Below, piece after piece: positions 45,790-58,249 of a stretch of DNA of 64,000 nucleotides. The first letter of the stretch is position 1. Each line of letters opens with the position of its first letter. The notes beneath the pieces are model-generated. The model did not search any database and was not told the origin of the DNA. It saw only the letters and a program-made list of their open reading frames with translations. Origin of the DNA: Benincasa hispida. Lineage: Eukaryota; Streptophyta; Magnoliopsida; Cucurbitales; Cucurbitaceae. The DNA lies in contig NC_052360.1 of NCBI RefSeq assembly GCF_009727055.1, forward strand, positions 63,120,523-63,184,522. Direction: 5' to 3'. The position numbers were made by a program, and so were the translations under genes.

Positions 45790-47040
45790 ATAAATACGTC
45801 AAATCACGTGTCAGATACATATCGGGGAAGTATATGGAAATATCGGTATCCGCTATGTGTCTTATACGAATTCTTTGTCTCACATGAAATATATGTGCTT
45901 TATAGCCTAAATATGTCTGTAGAAACATAATCATTAAGTGGCCACGAAAGGCTATTTCGTTGAAATCTTCATTCCTTTTAACTATATTCATAGTAAAAAA
46001 AATTAATTGATATTTTCGGCAATTGAAACTATGCTATGTTTGTAAAGAAATGGTAAAATTTAATTGAAATCTTCCACTAGTTGAATTTTTTATTTTGTAG
46101 AAACGTGTGTAGTTGACTTGGACATTTGGTAGTGGGATTAGACTAGACTTTCTGATGTGTTGAATGTTCCTTTTTTGGATAAATTTGAACCAAATTCTTG
46201 TTAGGTTAGAGTAATCTTATATGTTTGAGCTTCAATATAATATTTTATAACTTGATTGGAGGTGTTTAATTTGGTTGAATTTTATTTGATTTATTAATAT
46301 TAGTTGGTCTAAAACAATTTTAGTTAGTTTTTAGAAGGTAAATATGTAGAAACAATCAAGATTCTCTTATCCTACTTCTTATAAAAATAATTAAATTAAA
46401 TATTTAAAATTAATTATGGCAATTATTTAAATTCAATTTAATCATAGATGTTTATAGTAGTTATTATAAGCTATATAATGAATACAAAATAAACAAGTGA
46501 AATTTAGTTCTTATAAAAAATGAAAATTAAATTATGATTTACAAAAGAACACTATACAAAAGATTGTATAAAAAGGGGAAAAAAATACTAATAAAAAAAG
46601 GGTTTCGGTTGGTAACATTAATTTATCACAAAGATAATAGTAACAAAAAGACAGGTAAAGTTAATGAGGTTAAATGGAGTCAAAAGTTGGTTGGGAAATT
46701 GCATTTATTTGATGTTTGCATATAATTCTATTTTATAAATAGATATAGATTGTCTCTAGATTTATAAAAGTATAAGACTCATTCAAACATTTTTTTATAT
46801 ATTTTTTTTTCAAATTCTTGAATTTTTTTCTTAGTAACAATTGGTTTCTTTTTTGTTTCTACTTTTAGAAAATATATTGAAAGTCTTAGTTTTTACAAAT
46901 TCTGTTAATTTTCTATAATTAATTTTAAAATACCAAATAAATTATGATTGAATTCGTTTTCTTGAACTATTTTTTTTTCACTATTGAAATTAAAAAATCC
47001 ACTTAATTATTATAATGAAAGTTAATAATATCAGAGATAA
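45790..47040. other. AT-rich spacer, no gene seen
   Basis: No supported gene. The open frame at 45683-45991 (minus) runs through the duplicated repeat and is not credible. Confidence 0.5.
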
Positions 47041-47044
47041 AAAA

Positions 47045-47300
47045 CGGAATAGTTGCAAATATAGCAATCAAACCTAAAGATGTAAAAAAAAATTACAAAT
47101 ATGACAAAATTTAAATAATCTATCAATGATAAACCATATTGTTGGTAGGAGTCTATCACTAATAGATCATATCATTGGTAACAATCTATCAACGATAAAA
47201 GTCTATTACTGATAGACTTTGCTATATTTGCAAACTTTTTTAAAATGACGTTACACTTGATTATTATGCCTAAAAATGCCATCAATTGTAATTACCCTAA
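47045..47300 (+). repeat. 'TCTATCA-TGATAGA' dispersed repeat, copy 5
   Basis: Colinear with copy 1 (31270-31560): left arm TGCAAATATAGCA, core of five TATCA/TGATA half-sites, right arm ACTTGATTATTATGCC and CATCAATTGTAATTACC. Confidence 0.7.
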
Positions 47301-48375
47301 AAAAACTAGTTGAGATACTGGGTGCATCTACCGATCCATCTATCCTTGTTACTTGTTTTTTTTTTTTTTTTTAAAAAAAAGAAAATAATATCAAAGACAA
47401 AAAGTGACTATTAGTGACAAACACTCGAAACTCAAGTGTAAAACTAAATCTATCGATCTAAAGGCGAAATGAAAACTAAATTGAAAACTCAAAAATAAAA
47501 TGCAACGTTTTGAAAACATAGGATTAGGGACCAAATAAAAATTAAATTCAAGAGTAAAAATATAATACCCTAAAACCTAGGGACCCATATAAAATCTATA
47601 TTCAAAACTTAGGTAGTAGAGAGAATTTTCTTCTTCTTTTCTAAACATCAACGTTAACATTTCATAGACATTTGAAACTTTAAACAAATAAAGTAATGAA
47701 TCCAAATATAGTTGGATGGAATAACATCACATGACTTTTGATCGTTTCAAACGTTGACAATTGAATTATTTAGTTGACAATATCGTTGAACTAAGAAAAA
47801 GAGATTGTAATAAAAGTAGTAGTAGGGTAGTGTACGTATGAATGAATAAACGAATAGAGTTGGTAATGGAATTTGATAATTTTGGTTGTTTAATGTATGG
47901 TTTAGTGTAAAATGATAAAATGTGTTGCGTATTGGAAATAAAAGGCAGCGTCGGCCATTGTTAAGAAGGTGGAGAGTGTGTGTGGCCAAACTCTCTGTAT
48001 CTCTACCATCAAGAAATGAAGAGAAGACAAGTGGATATATCTATTTAAAGCAAAGAAGAACCAGGTTTGGACGTAAAAACAATATAAAATGACTGTCCTT
48101 TTCAGCTACGCATTTCATGGAGACAAATATGTAGTTGCACCCCAGGTTATCCTCATCTTTATGCATCTCCTTTAATTATATTGAATTTTTTAAAAATATA
48201 TATATCTTGTTTTAAAAAGAATTATTTATCATGTGACAGTTTGTAATCGAACATCTCACTAGAATGCCTAAAAATGGGTCCAGCGTGAAATGTATCTAAG
48301 GATTTTTCTTTCATCAAACATTTTTCTCACATCTCCATTTTCGATGATCTAGTAGAAATTAAAAGTTTAAGACCG
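47301..48375. other. Spacer with weak coding-like patches
   Basis: A minus-strand open frame (47989-47747) and a short plus-strand ATG segment ending in a GT (48089-48145) were examined. Neither has a recognisable domain or enough support. Confidence 0.45.
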
Positions 48376-48570
48376 GTCCAGTTTGGTAACCTTTTGGTTT
48401 TGTTTTTAGTTTTTGAAAATTAAACCTATAAATACCTTTTTTAACTCTAAATTTCTTGCTTTGTTAACTAGTTCTTATCAATGTTTTTAAAAACCAAACT
48501 AAGTTTTGAAAATTAAAACATTATAAGGATCGAGAGAACATATGTTTAGTTTTTGAAAACCAAATGGTTA
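48376..48570. mobile_element. Hairpin MITE-like unit, copy 5
   Basis: It starts CCAGTTTGGTAACCTTTTGG and ends GTTTTTGAAAACCAAATGG, clearly complementary ends, with the TTCTTGCTTTGTTAACTAGT interior of the family. This is the clearest member in the window. Confidence 0.65.
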
Positions 48571-48707
48571 AGATAATGTATTACCAAATTTTGTAATAAA
48601 ATTTTATATTCAATAGTTAAGATAATATAAAATATCAATAATAGATGTAATACTTGAAATTTATTAAGTCTAAATAATATATTTATTTTTAATAATTAAT
48701 TAAAAAA

Positions 48708-48712
48708 TTGAT
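48708..48712 (+). repeat. Target-site duplication TTGAT, left
   Basis: Directly precedes the TG start of the solo LTR; the same 5-mer follows its CA end at 51775-51779. Confidence 0.88.
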
Positions 48713-50284
48713 TGTCACATCCCCTCCCAAATTACCCTTCTTAATCCAGAAGTGAATGTGACGACAGTAGTTACCAACCATTTGTGACACTTACTGCCTA
48801 ACTAACATCTTTAACCTGCTTAGATCCCTGGAATACATATATAACATTCACCAAACTAATGAAACTTTAAAAAATACCTCAGAACACCAGGGATCAACAA
48901 TAACATAATTACATTATATTAACACATACAGAGTTCAACGGTCCCAATATACTTTACTAGCCCCTAATATGAGCAACACATATGTACAGACATTTACAAA
49001 ATTTACAAAATAAACACCTAAAAATACTCTTTAGACTTTGAACTTTTAACTGGAGTCCTTGAGTGACAGAGCAAGATGACAGCTAACCTCTAGGGAGATG
49101 ACCACTACCTGGGAAAAGAAAAATATTTGAAAGAATGAGCTACTCGCCCAGTGAGTGACTTAATAAAAACATAAATCTCATGCTTAAACTGAAAGCTCGA
49201 AAACATAATACTGGAACTAAAATATGCCAAGCAAACGTGTACATAAAACTTTTAAAACCATTATATCTGAAACCTGAATCTTAGTTGAGAATGAACATCC
49301 ATCACTCTAATTCCCAACGCCAAGCCATGGCTAGATGTGACCCCTACTTCAATCTCTTCATACTAAACTATGGCTAGGAGAGGCCCCTATGTCGATCTCT
49401 TTAAATATACCAATGAGCATCTCAAGCAACTTCCTCTAACATAAACATTGATAACTACTCTTAAGCACCATTAAACATCATTATTCCCTAGTTGAGAACG
49501 AGCATACATCGCTCTAGCTCCCAACGTCTGTTACCGGCCAAGAGACCCATACTTCGGCCTCCCTTTGCTGGTATATGGCCTAGAAGACCCATACTTTGGC
49601 CTCTCAATCAGAGCTACCTACGTGCACGTGGAGTTTTCTAAGTACCGTCAATACCTTAGGTACATTTACTCAGATACCTTTCTTACCTTCAGTATCTGGC
49701 TCACTTAAGCCGTCAAGTTCTCGAAGTGCAACTAAAAAATTATTTTCAAATATAGCATAGAAATCTCTTTAGGATACCTTCCCTGCCTTTAGTATCCTTT
49801 TTCATTGTGTTTAGGAATACCAACACATATACTTTGACAACCTTAGGTATTTAAAACATAGTACATCAAGCTTCATTCAACCTTAGCTATAATCCTAACG
49901 CATGCTTCATACTTTGTAAAATAAGTTGGCTTAAAAACCATTAGTATGCGTTAGACATGGAAAACATACTTGGAAAATTCATACATTAGTAAACATCATG
50001 CGTTGGTCATGCTTTCAATCATAGAAATAAGTTGCATTCAATCACATAAAACTTAGCATGAGAATAAATTTGCAAAGCATAAACTTTATCATTTAGAAAC
50101 ATTAGTCACTCACAGCTCGTCGGGGCTCTTAAATGGTTTATATGCCTCTCCTAGCTCTTCTTGGTCTGAAAGGACATAATCCCCGGTTAGATTCCTTAGA
50201 ATTCTCAGCAAAATACTTTAGGTAGCTCGCTTACTAATGAAACTTTTCACCAACAAAACAGCATTACTAGTAAGATGATCATCA

Positions 50285-50400
50285 TGAGCGAGATCATCCT
50301 CATCAGCGAGACTTACCACTTCCAGCGAGATTTGTGACCTCTAGCGAGATTTGTAACTTTCCAGCGAGATTTGCATCCTTAGAGAGATCCTCCTCTTCCT
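50285..50400 (+). repeat. Tandem CAGCGAGAT array in the solo LTR
   Basis: The motif AGCGAGAT/AGCGAGAC recurs about five times at ~18-23-base spacing with TTGTGACC-like spacers, followed by CTCGCTCGCTCTCGCTCACT (around 50466). Confidence 0.75.
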
Positions 50401-51069
50401 TTACTCACTCTCGCTCTTGCTCAATTTCTTATCTCTCGTTCACTCTCACTCATTTTCTTATCTCTCGCTCGCTCTCGCTCACTATGGTGAGCTGCCTACT
50501 TAATCTTCCCAAGAAGTTGCCTGCTTATGCACCGATTCCTTGTTCCAATTTCAAAAATTCATAACTCAAAATTCAAGACTCTTTTTAAGAAACTTCCTTC
50601 TACAAACTTGTTTAGAATTGAGTTAACTTTTTTATCTTTAAAATATTAGCCGATAATTTCTTGTAGTTTGTCCTGGAACTTTCAATCTTCACTTCGAGCT
50701 CTGATTAATCTAAGAATCTGCCTCCTCTTCAAATTCTTCACTTTTTGCTATTCTCCGTGTGAGATCTTTCTCTGGAAAAACAACCGCAATAACTAGATTT
50801 TCCCAGCTTTGGAACGGAACTGATCTCACTTGATTTGCTCAAGTTTCCAAAATCGAGCTTTTGATGTTCCTCTCCCTTTTGTACTTCTTTCTCCTCCCCT
50901 GTTCAAGGGTTAAACTACCACCTCATCCAGCACTTAGTGCTTCCGGCCAATTCCCATTAGTGAATTTCTTAAATTAATTTATTTTTCCTTCCCTTCCTTC
51001 ATAACCCACGTTAGGCTTTCGCCTCATAATATAAATTTAGAGTGCATCGCAAACTCCATCTTCTAACGC

Positions 51070-51175
51070 CCAACGCCTATCGTCTAGCGCCCAACGTCTA
51101 TCATTTAGCACCCAACGTCCATCGTCTAGCATTCAATATCTATCGTCTAGCATTCAACGTCTATCATCTAGCACT
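51070..51175 (+). repeat. 21-bp tandem array in the solo LTR
   Basis: Five units of the form CCAACGyCTATCGTCTAGCG start near 51070, 51091, 51112, 51133 and 51154. Further scattered CGTCTAGC and TCGTGTAG variants reach 51540. Confidence 0.85.
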
Positions 51176-51774
51176 TGTCGTGCAGCTCATCGTCTAGTGC
51201 TGATGTCGATCGTGCAGTGCCAACGCCCCATTGCTTAACGCCATCGTCCAAGGTATAGCGCTATCGTTTAGAGAGATCCTTCGTATCGTCTAGCGCCCAG
51301 CGCCTATCGTCTAGCTCAATCGTTTAGCAAACGATCTCGCTGATCTCGCTCTCAACGATCTCGCGCATAGCCTATTGCTTAGCTACTGCGAGCATCATTT
51401 ACCTCCGCGCAATTACTACACAATCGCCCAGCGCCCGCCTACACGATCGCCTACCTCATCGTGTAGTGCCGTTCACTTACTAGACGATTGCATACATAAT
51501 CGTATAGTGTCGCTCATCTGCTACACGATCGTCCAGCGCCTTTGCTCGCACACACTTGAGGCTGCCGCAAGCCTTATCAACGCATGCCTACACTTTGCTT
51601 TCATACTTAGCCAATTTTCACTTGTTATATTATCTAAAACTCACCATTGACTAAGTATTTCTAACACTTAGAATTTTCTTCCTCCATCTGCCTACCTTCT
51701 TTACCTCCTTTCATAATTTTACTTAACACGCTTGTTACTCACTTATGTAGGAAAAATGGAGTACGGGGTTTACA

Positions 51775-51779
51775 TTGAT
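51775..51779 (+). repeat. Target-site duplication TTGAT, right
   Basis: Exact copy of 48708-48712. Confidence 0.88.
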
Positions 51780-52383
51780 AGTCATCATTAATTGATATTT
51801 ATTTATTATTGAATTAGGCTCTATTCATTTATTAGGTACAAAATTCCCACAAGTATAGAGAGTATCTAAAAATCCATGACAAATGGGTTTTAAATTTCTT
51901 TGGATAATAATATCTTGAATTTTAAAAAGTGAAATCCTATTAAACAAACAAGAATATTAAATGTCTGTCTGAAATTTCATAGCAATATCTGTGAAACAAA
52001 TAGACACTTGAATAGGAAATTGTTTGAATGTTCGATAGAAATTATTGGGACTTGGAATGGGTGTGGCATTGTCTGAGTCCCAATTTTCATTTTGTTCAAA
52101 ATTTTAATGGATTTCTACTTCAAGGGTAGTTATAAAACATTTATGAAAGGTTAAAGGTAATAATACAACTTTTGAAAGAATAGAGGCATTTTGAGACAAC
52201 TGACAAAGTTCAGGGATATATATATATATATATATAACCTATGTGAAATATACCATTGAACTTTGAGGTAGATTTCAATTATGCTTTAGGACTTTGAAAA
52301 GTTTTATCTTTTACTCGTGAACTTTGAAATTTGTTCCAAACAATACATTTGAACTTTGAAATTATTGAAAAATTATTTTACTT
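51780..52383. other. AT-rich spacer, no gene seen
   Basis: It holds a (TA)n tract (52217-52236) and phrases such as TTTGAACTTTGAAATT shared with other low-copy repeats. No gene is supported. Confidence 0.5.
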
Positions 52384-52386
52384 TAA

Positions 52387-53124
52387 GGGGCCATTTGTTT
52401 TTTTGGAAATATAGATAACTAGAATCTTTGATGCCTGGAATTATATATATTAGGAATTATAGATGTTCGACATCTTAGATTACTTGTTTGTTTTGTAGGA
52501 ATATTTTTACAGATATATGAGAATATTTTGATAACTGTGTTTGTTTTGTAGGATTTCTACTTGAGAATATCTTAAATTTACATAAAGTTTCAAAAATGCC
52601 GTTACAACTATTTATTACTTTTAGTTTGATATAATTTGAATTTATATAACATATTTGTTTTTATCAATTTGAATTTTTGTTAAAATTAATACAATTTAGA
52701 TTATTTTTATATATTATTTTTTAAAACAAAATAATATATCATAACTTAATATTTTTTATAAAATAAATATTAATTTGAATTTGAATTTGAATGTATTGCT
52801 AAAAAATAATAAGAATTATGATACAACTAAAAATATATGATATACATAGTTGATAGTATTTATTTCAATTATATAATGCAAATGAAGATTAATATATATG
52901 TAAAATAAAATAAAAAGGAATGACAAAAAAGTAAAATGAGGATGTTTTCAACTTGGTAATCTAAAAACTCTAGGTTTTAGAGGGTGTCAAAAACTCTCTA
53001 GATGCCCTTCGTCCGGGCATCTGAAATCTTCAAATGTTGGGATATTTCACATACGACAAACAAATATGGTAATCTAGATATCTACTTCATGAAAATCTAG
53101 GATGCTCGCGAAACAAACGATCCC
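52387..53124. mobile_element. PIF/Harbinger-like MITE, TAA duplication
   Basis: The left end GGGGCCATTTGTTT and the reverse complement of the right end GGGATCGTTTGTTT are terminal inverted repeats (11 of 14 match). TAA flanks both sides (52384-52386 and 53125-53127), the PIF/Harbinger target. Subterminal parts are also partly inverted (GATTACTTGTTTGTTTT on the left and ACAAACAAATATGGTAATC on the right). The 738-bp interior has no transposase, so it is non-autonomous. Confidence 0.82.
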
Positions 53125-54550
53125 TAAAATAAATGATGAAAATTTGTACCGCAAGTAATGTGAAAATATTTAGGAGACCTAGTGATATTATTTATAACTA
53201 TCTATAGAATATTGAGATTGTTATTAGCATCACTTTCATCTTACAAGATAGCATTAAATTCATTTGAGTAATAATTAGTTTGCACATATCAATTGTGATC
53301 ATGTTAATTTAAATGGTCAATATTATTTTAAATGATGCCACAGATGTCTTTCAAGTTTGACAGTTCACATTAACAAATTCAAAAAATAAAGGATTTTTTG
53401 TGCACTTGGACAATCCTTCCTTCAATGCGTCATTTATTTGAGAAGACTAGAACAATGTTACATACAATTCTTTACATACCATTGATATCAAAACATACAT
53501 TAGGATTTAGGTTTATTTTATGTTATTTTTTAAAAATAATAAATAGTTTAAACAGTCATAATTGATGATATTGATACTGACTTGGAGTCCATTATTTCAT
53601 ATATTAACTAGCTTTCTGTAAACTTTTTTTTTTTCTTTTAAGAATATAAACTTTGTAGCTCATGAAATTACTAAAAATGTCCTTTCTCCTTTTACAACCA
53701 AAAAAGGGGGAAAAGTCATTCCATTATACAAGTTATTGTTGGTCTAATCTTCCTTTCTTTCTTACGTGAGATAGTTTGCTTTGTGTGTTTCCTCTCTCAT
53801 CGGTAGAAATATGGGTGTTCAAAAAACCCGATAATCCAACCAATTCGGCCTACTCAATTCAAATTGGTTTGAGTTATATTTTATTTTGAGTTGGGTTGGG
53901 TTAAAAAAAAAAAATTCCAGATCGGATCTCGGGTTACTCCCTTTTAGGGTCAGGTCAACCCAACCCGAATATATATATATAATAAAAAAATAAAACAAAC
54001 CTACTTTCGACTCCCTAGATGCAATCGCACCTTTGACTTCCAATTTTTTGGACACTTGAAGACGTGCCTCACGTCTGACGCTTCAACTCCGATCTCACGC
54101 TTCCGGCTACACATCTCCGGCCTCACGCTTCCGACCTCATGTCGATCTGCCGTCTTTATTTTATTTTAAGAATGATTAGGTACAATCTACCCCTCTTTAT
54201 TTTACTTACCATAAAAATAAAAAATAAAATCTGATTTAACTTTATATATATATATATAGATTTTTTTAATTCTCAAGAAAATGATAACTTTTTTTATGTG
54301 GATAAAAGAATTGAAATAAGCATTTGTTAAGAGGAGATAATTAGGTGATAATTTATGTATATGGAAGGAATAATATATGTTATAATTAAAATGTAAAAAC
54401 TGTAACAGAAAAACATATGCTAATTCCAAACACAGTCAATGATTAAATATATGTCCATATGTCGTGGTAAATTGAAGGGTACATCAATATCATGGTTTAA
54501 TAGATAACGAACTCCATATCATATATCTGCCCAATATATATAAATATTTG
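53125..54550. other. AT-rich spacer, no gene seen
   Basis: At 53810-54140 there are phrases such as AACCCGATAATCCAACCAA and GGGTTGGGTTAAA that look like repeats with C/G-rich tracts, without clear termini. A (TA)n tract lies at 54243-54258. No gene is supported. Confidence 0.5.
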
Positions 54551-54554
54551 AGAA

Positions 54555-54990
54555 AATGTCAATTTATATCTCTAAATTTTGAAAATCATATCAATTTAAA
54601 CTCTAAAATAATAGTTGTTTCAATTTAAATCCTAAACTTTGGGATAATAACAATTAAAGCCTCAAACTAATAATTGTATCAATTTAAACCTGGACTTTCA
54701 TAAGTATACCAATATAAACTTTGAACTTTCCTGAGTACATCAATTTAACCCCTAAATTTTTACAAGTGTATCTAAATAAAATATAACGAAGGGTTTAAAT
54801 TATAACACTTATGAAACTTCAATGTTTAAATTTATACACTTCAGAAAGTTTAGAGTTTAAATTGATATCACTATTAGTTTGAGGTTTAAATTGATACACT
54901 TATGAAAGTTTAGAGTTTAAATTGATACAATTAATAGTTTAAGATTTAAATTGATACAAACTCAAAATTCAACGATGTAAATTGATATTT
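54555..54990. repeat. Long imperfect foldback (TATCAATTTAAA units)
   Basis: The left half repeats ATCAATTTAAACyC-like phrases with ACTTTCATAAGT. The right half repeats the complements, GTTTAAATTGATACA and ACTTATGAAAGTTTAGAG. The axis is near 54780, so the ~430 bp can fold into one hairpin. A related half-unit lies at 55815-55916, beside the LTR at 55917. Confidence 0.78.
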
Positions 54991-55815
54991 TCATTAAATA
55001 TTTACTAGTGATAAAATATCTAAACTTATTTAGATGGTAAAAAAAAGGTTTAATTATTAGTTTAAATGGTTTTATTATTTGATTTCTAAGAATATCTGAT
55101 ATTTTATTGATTTTTTATCGAGATATCATGAAATTTAATTAACATTGATATTTTAATCGAATTTGTACATAGTTATATTATCATCTTAAAAATCAATGAC
55201 TCAATTTTTATTACTACAAAATATTAGAAAAAATGGTTGTTCATAGTTAAGAAAGAGTGTTCTTTTATTCATTATTATTTTCGTCATTGTTAAATTATAA
55301 TACAAAATTAATGAAGGTGAGTTAAAATTTCTTGACAATTTAGAGATGAAATAGATACGATCTAAAATGGTGTTCGGGTTGAAAATTATAATTTTAATAA
55401 GCACATTTTAAACATTAATATAGAATTTCACACTTCATATATGAGTTCTCTTTCAAACAAAGACATATCTTAATTATTAGAGAATCCTTTTCAACATTCT
55501 GCCAAAAATTCCATTCTAAGAAATTAATGCTATCATGGTCGATTAAGAAAAGTCCTGTCTTTTGTATTTTCTTAACTAAAAGTATTAATTACTTGGAAAA
55601 ATATAGGATCATAGGTTTGAATATAATATATATATAAAAATAGTCAAAATGTTTAGCTGTAAAGTAGTCGCCCTTCTCATCCATTAGTTCAAATGATGTT
55701 TGAGTTTAAATTTTCTTCTGCGACTCGAACGGATAATCGAAAAATTACGAAATTAAATTGATTAGTTTATTCATACAAGTTTTTCAGGTGGTTTTTTTTA
55801 TATATTTTAGGATAA
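54991..55815. other. AT-rich spacer, no gene seen
   Basis: No supported gene or well-bounded repeat. Confidence 0.5.
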
Positions 55816-55916
55816 ATATCAATTTATACCCCTTAAATTTAGATTGTATTAATTTAAATCTTAAACTAATAGTTTATCAATTTAAACCTTGAACTTTAAG
55901 GGTATTATCAATTTAA

Positions 55917-56402
55917 TGTTAGCATAATTACTTTATATCTATATTGAATAAATAAATCCTAGGACCATTCAGACCAAATTATCAAGAATAAATAACATAT
56001 CGGATTCCATTGAGAAACCGATGATAGCTTCAAGATGATGATAGTTGACTATGATCTTCTTCAACAAAAACTCCGAATGCCCTTAGTGGAATCTCTCTCT
56101 AGATGGGATTCAAGAAAGACAAAATGCGTATTGTTTCAGTATATTGGGACCATAGCCCTAACGTCTCTTTATATACTAGTTCAATTAGGTTTCATTAAAA
56201 CCTAATTAACTAAGAATGAGCTTCTACCCATTATTATTGCATCAATTTAAAGTCCATCTCAATTAGAAATCTAGGATTTTAATTAATTAGATCACATAAT
56301 ATGGCCCAATCTAATAAAGTAATCCAATGTGATAAAATAGTAATCCACATATATAGCCCTACTTTAATTATATGTATTATTATTTAAAAAATACGTCTTA
56401 CA
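55917..56402 (-). repeat. Copia LTR (family D, minus strand)
   Basis: On the minus strand the LTR starts TGTAAGACGT at 56402, directly after a polypurine tract (CCAAGAGGGAGAT, 56415-56403), and ends GCTAACA at 55917. A TATA-like TATATAAAG lies on the same strand at 56175-56167. A second polypurine-like site (TAGTGGGAGTT) at 56851-56841 precedes TGTTATTAAG, so the LTR could instead extend to 56840 (924 bp). Confidence 0.65.
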
Positions 56403-57960
56403 ATCTCCCTCTTGGGCTATGTCTGTGTACCTAATATATTTAAATCACATCAACCTTAAGTGTCCATAAACAGGTTATTTTGATAATAGAATTCCCTTTT
56501 AGTTCAATCTGGTCCATCTCTTGTCTTAACACCGAATCTAGGTGACTTTCGTCACTACCTTTGTAACTAAACCTTCCTTGATCACCAATTCCAATACATT
56601 CACTGACATAGATCAAGTATGGATGAATACCAAGGAAACTACATGCAAAGTGATCTAGATCATGCCTTGTTCCCAACTGATCCAAATTTCTTAGTGAGAT
56701 CATTCCAAAAAACTTTGTGCTAAACTGCATTTGTTAAACTGCACGCATGATAAACAAGCTCAGATAATAAAACATAAACCATAAACTTTATTTTATATAG
56801 AAAATAAACAAAACAAGGCTAAAGAACATCCTTAATAACAAACTCCCACTAAACCATGGAATTAGAAAAGTGACTAACACACATGTGAGCAACATGCTCA
56901 TGAAAAACTATAGTTCTTGGTATCCAACATAATTGGAATCAGAATACCCAATGATCTCTAAGACATTTGATCTCTAACAAGTGAGCATATAATCTTTTGT
57001 TCTCTGTAAATACCTCATATCCCATTTGGCTGCTTTCCAATGATCCATCCTCAGGTTGCTCAAATATCTGCTTGGCATTCCAACTATGAATGCAATATTT
57101 GGACGCATACATACTTGAGCATACATTAGACTTCCAACAGTCGATGTATAGGGAACCTTCTGCATCTCCTTAGTCTTGAGTGTAGTCTTGGGGTATTGAT
57201 CTAAATGAAATCTATCACCTTTAGCAATCAGGGTATATCCTCGTGCATAATCTTTCATGCCAAATCTACTAAAAAATCTTTCCAATATAGTTCTTTTATG
57301 ATAATCTCAAAATACCTTGATAACGATCTCGTAGTATTTCAATTCCTAATACAAAAGAAGCATCACCAAGATCCTTCATCTCAATTTTTTTTTTTGAGAA
57401 ATCTCTTAGTGCCATGCAGTAAACCTACATCATTACTTGTTATGAGTTTGTCATATAACCTAAAAAAGATTGATTTTACTCCCATTGAACTTGTGATATA
57501 CACAATCTTCCACTATATTTACCTCAAAACCAAAGGAGGTTATCACTTCATGGAATTTGTGATAGCATTGATGAGAGGCTTACTTGAGACCATAGATGGA
57601 TTTCTTCAATTTGCATGCCATACACTTTGAATTACCAGAAACAAAGTTTTCTGGTTGCACCATATAAATCATCTCATCAATGTTTCCATTGAGAAATGTA
57701 GTTTTTACATCCATCAGGTGTAGCTCTAAATCAAAGTGAGTTGTGCTATGATTCCCTGAAAATTTCTTTTGATGAAACCGGAGAGAAAGTCTCTTTGTAA
57801 TCATGTCTTCCTTTTGAGTAACACCATTTGCAACAAGACGAGTCTTATATCTTTCAATATTTCCGTACAAATCCCCTTTGGTTTTAAATATCCAATTACA
57901 ACCTATGGGTTTCACTGTTCCCAAATGTCATTGTCTTTCATGTATTAATTGTGAGTATAT
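56403..57960 (-). pseudogene. Copia pol remnant (RT to RNase H), minus strand
   Basis: 57924-57580 reads KPIGCNWIFKTKGDLYGNIE, RYKTRLVANGVTQKED, MDVKTTFLNGNIDEMIYMVQ and KLKKSIYGLK, the RT palm region. 57285-56974 reads MQKVPYTSTVGSLMYAQVCM and LQRTKDYMLTC, the link to RNase H. The YVDD box falls in the shifted stretch between and was not read. The RNase H C-terminus is eroded. Copia function was replication by reverse transcription; this copy is dead and lacks its 5' part. Confidence 0.82.
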
Positions 57961-57994
57961 GCTTCATTTAACCGTTCATTATTTCAGTTGGTCT

Positions 57995-58240
57995 TACTTA
58001 AATATCTGAAAACATGAGTTCAATCCCTAAGTTGAATGGATCAAATTTTAAGATTTGGAAGGAAAGCCTAGAGGTACTTCTCGAGTGTATGGATCTAGAC
58101 CTTGAATAAAGGATCGATAAAACTACTTCTACTAAGAAACAGATGAATACAACTAATATTGAAAAGTGAGTACGGTCAAATTGAAGAAATCAAATTCCTT
58201 AGCCGAAGCACGTGAATGCGTGTGCTTACGAAATTCGTTT
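57995..58240 (+). pseudogene. Copia gag N-terminus, plus strand
   Basis: From an ATG near 58013 the plus strand reads MSSIPKLNGSNFKIWKESLE, then CMDLDLE, the well-known start of Copia gag, with a leader ending CTGAAAAC. A stop follows within 30 residues. It faces the opposite way from the pol remnant directly to its left, so the two do not form one element. Confidence 0.72.
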
Positions 58241-58249
58241 TGGAAGTCA

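Larger units (their letters stand above)
48713..51774. mobile_element. Solo LTR, 3.06 kb, TTGAT duplications, probably Ty3/Gypsy
   Basis: Starts TGTCACATCC and ends GGGGTTTACA, TG..CA ends, flanked by a perfect 5-bp duplication (TTGAT at 48708-48712 and 51775-51779). There is no gag-pol inside. A single LTR of this size between duplications is the classic product of LTR-LTR recombination. The length and TGTCACA start suggest a Gypsy (Tekay-like) family, which is inference. The orientation cannot be set without the internal region. The interior has two tandem arrays, listed separately. Confidence 0.88.

Noticed and set aside
47747..47989. 80-aa minus-strand frame
   Set aside because: No recognisable domain, and AT-rich downstream composition.
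48089..48145. Short ATG segment followed by a GT, possible first exon
   Set aside because: Only 19 codons, no acceptor or downstream exon seen, and a MITE and a solo LTR follow.
50334..50564. 76-aa Ser-rich frame
   Set aside because: It is produced by the tandem GCGAGAT/TCGCTC repeats in the solo LTR.
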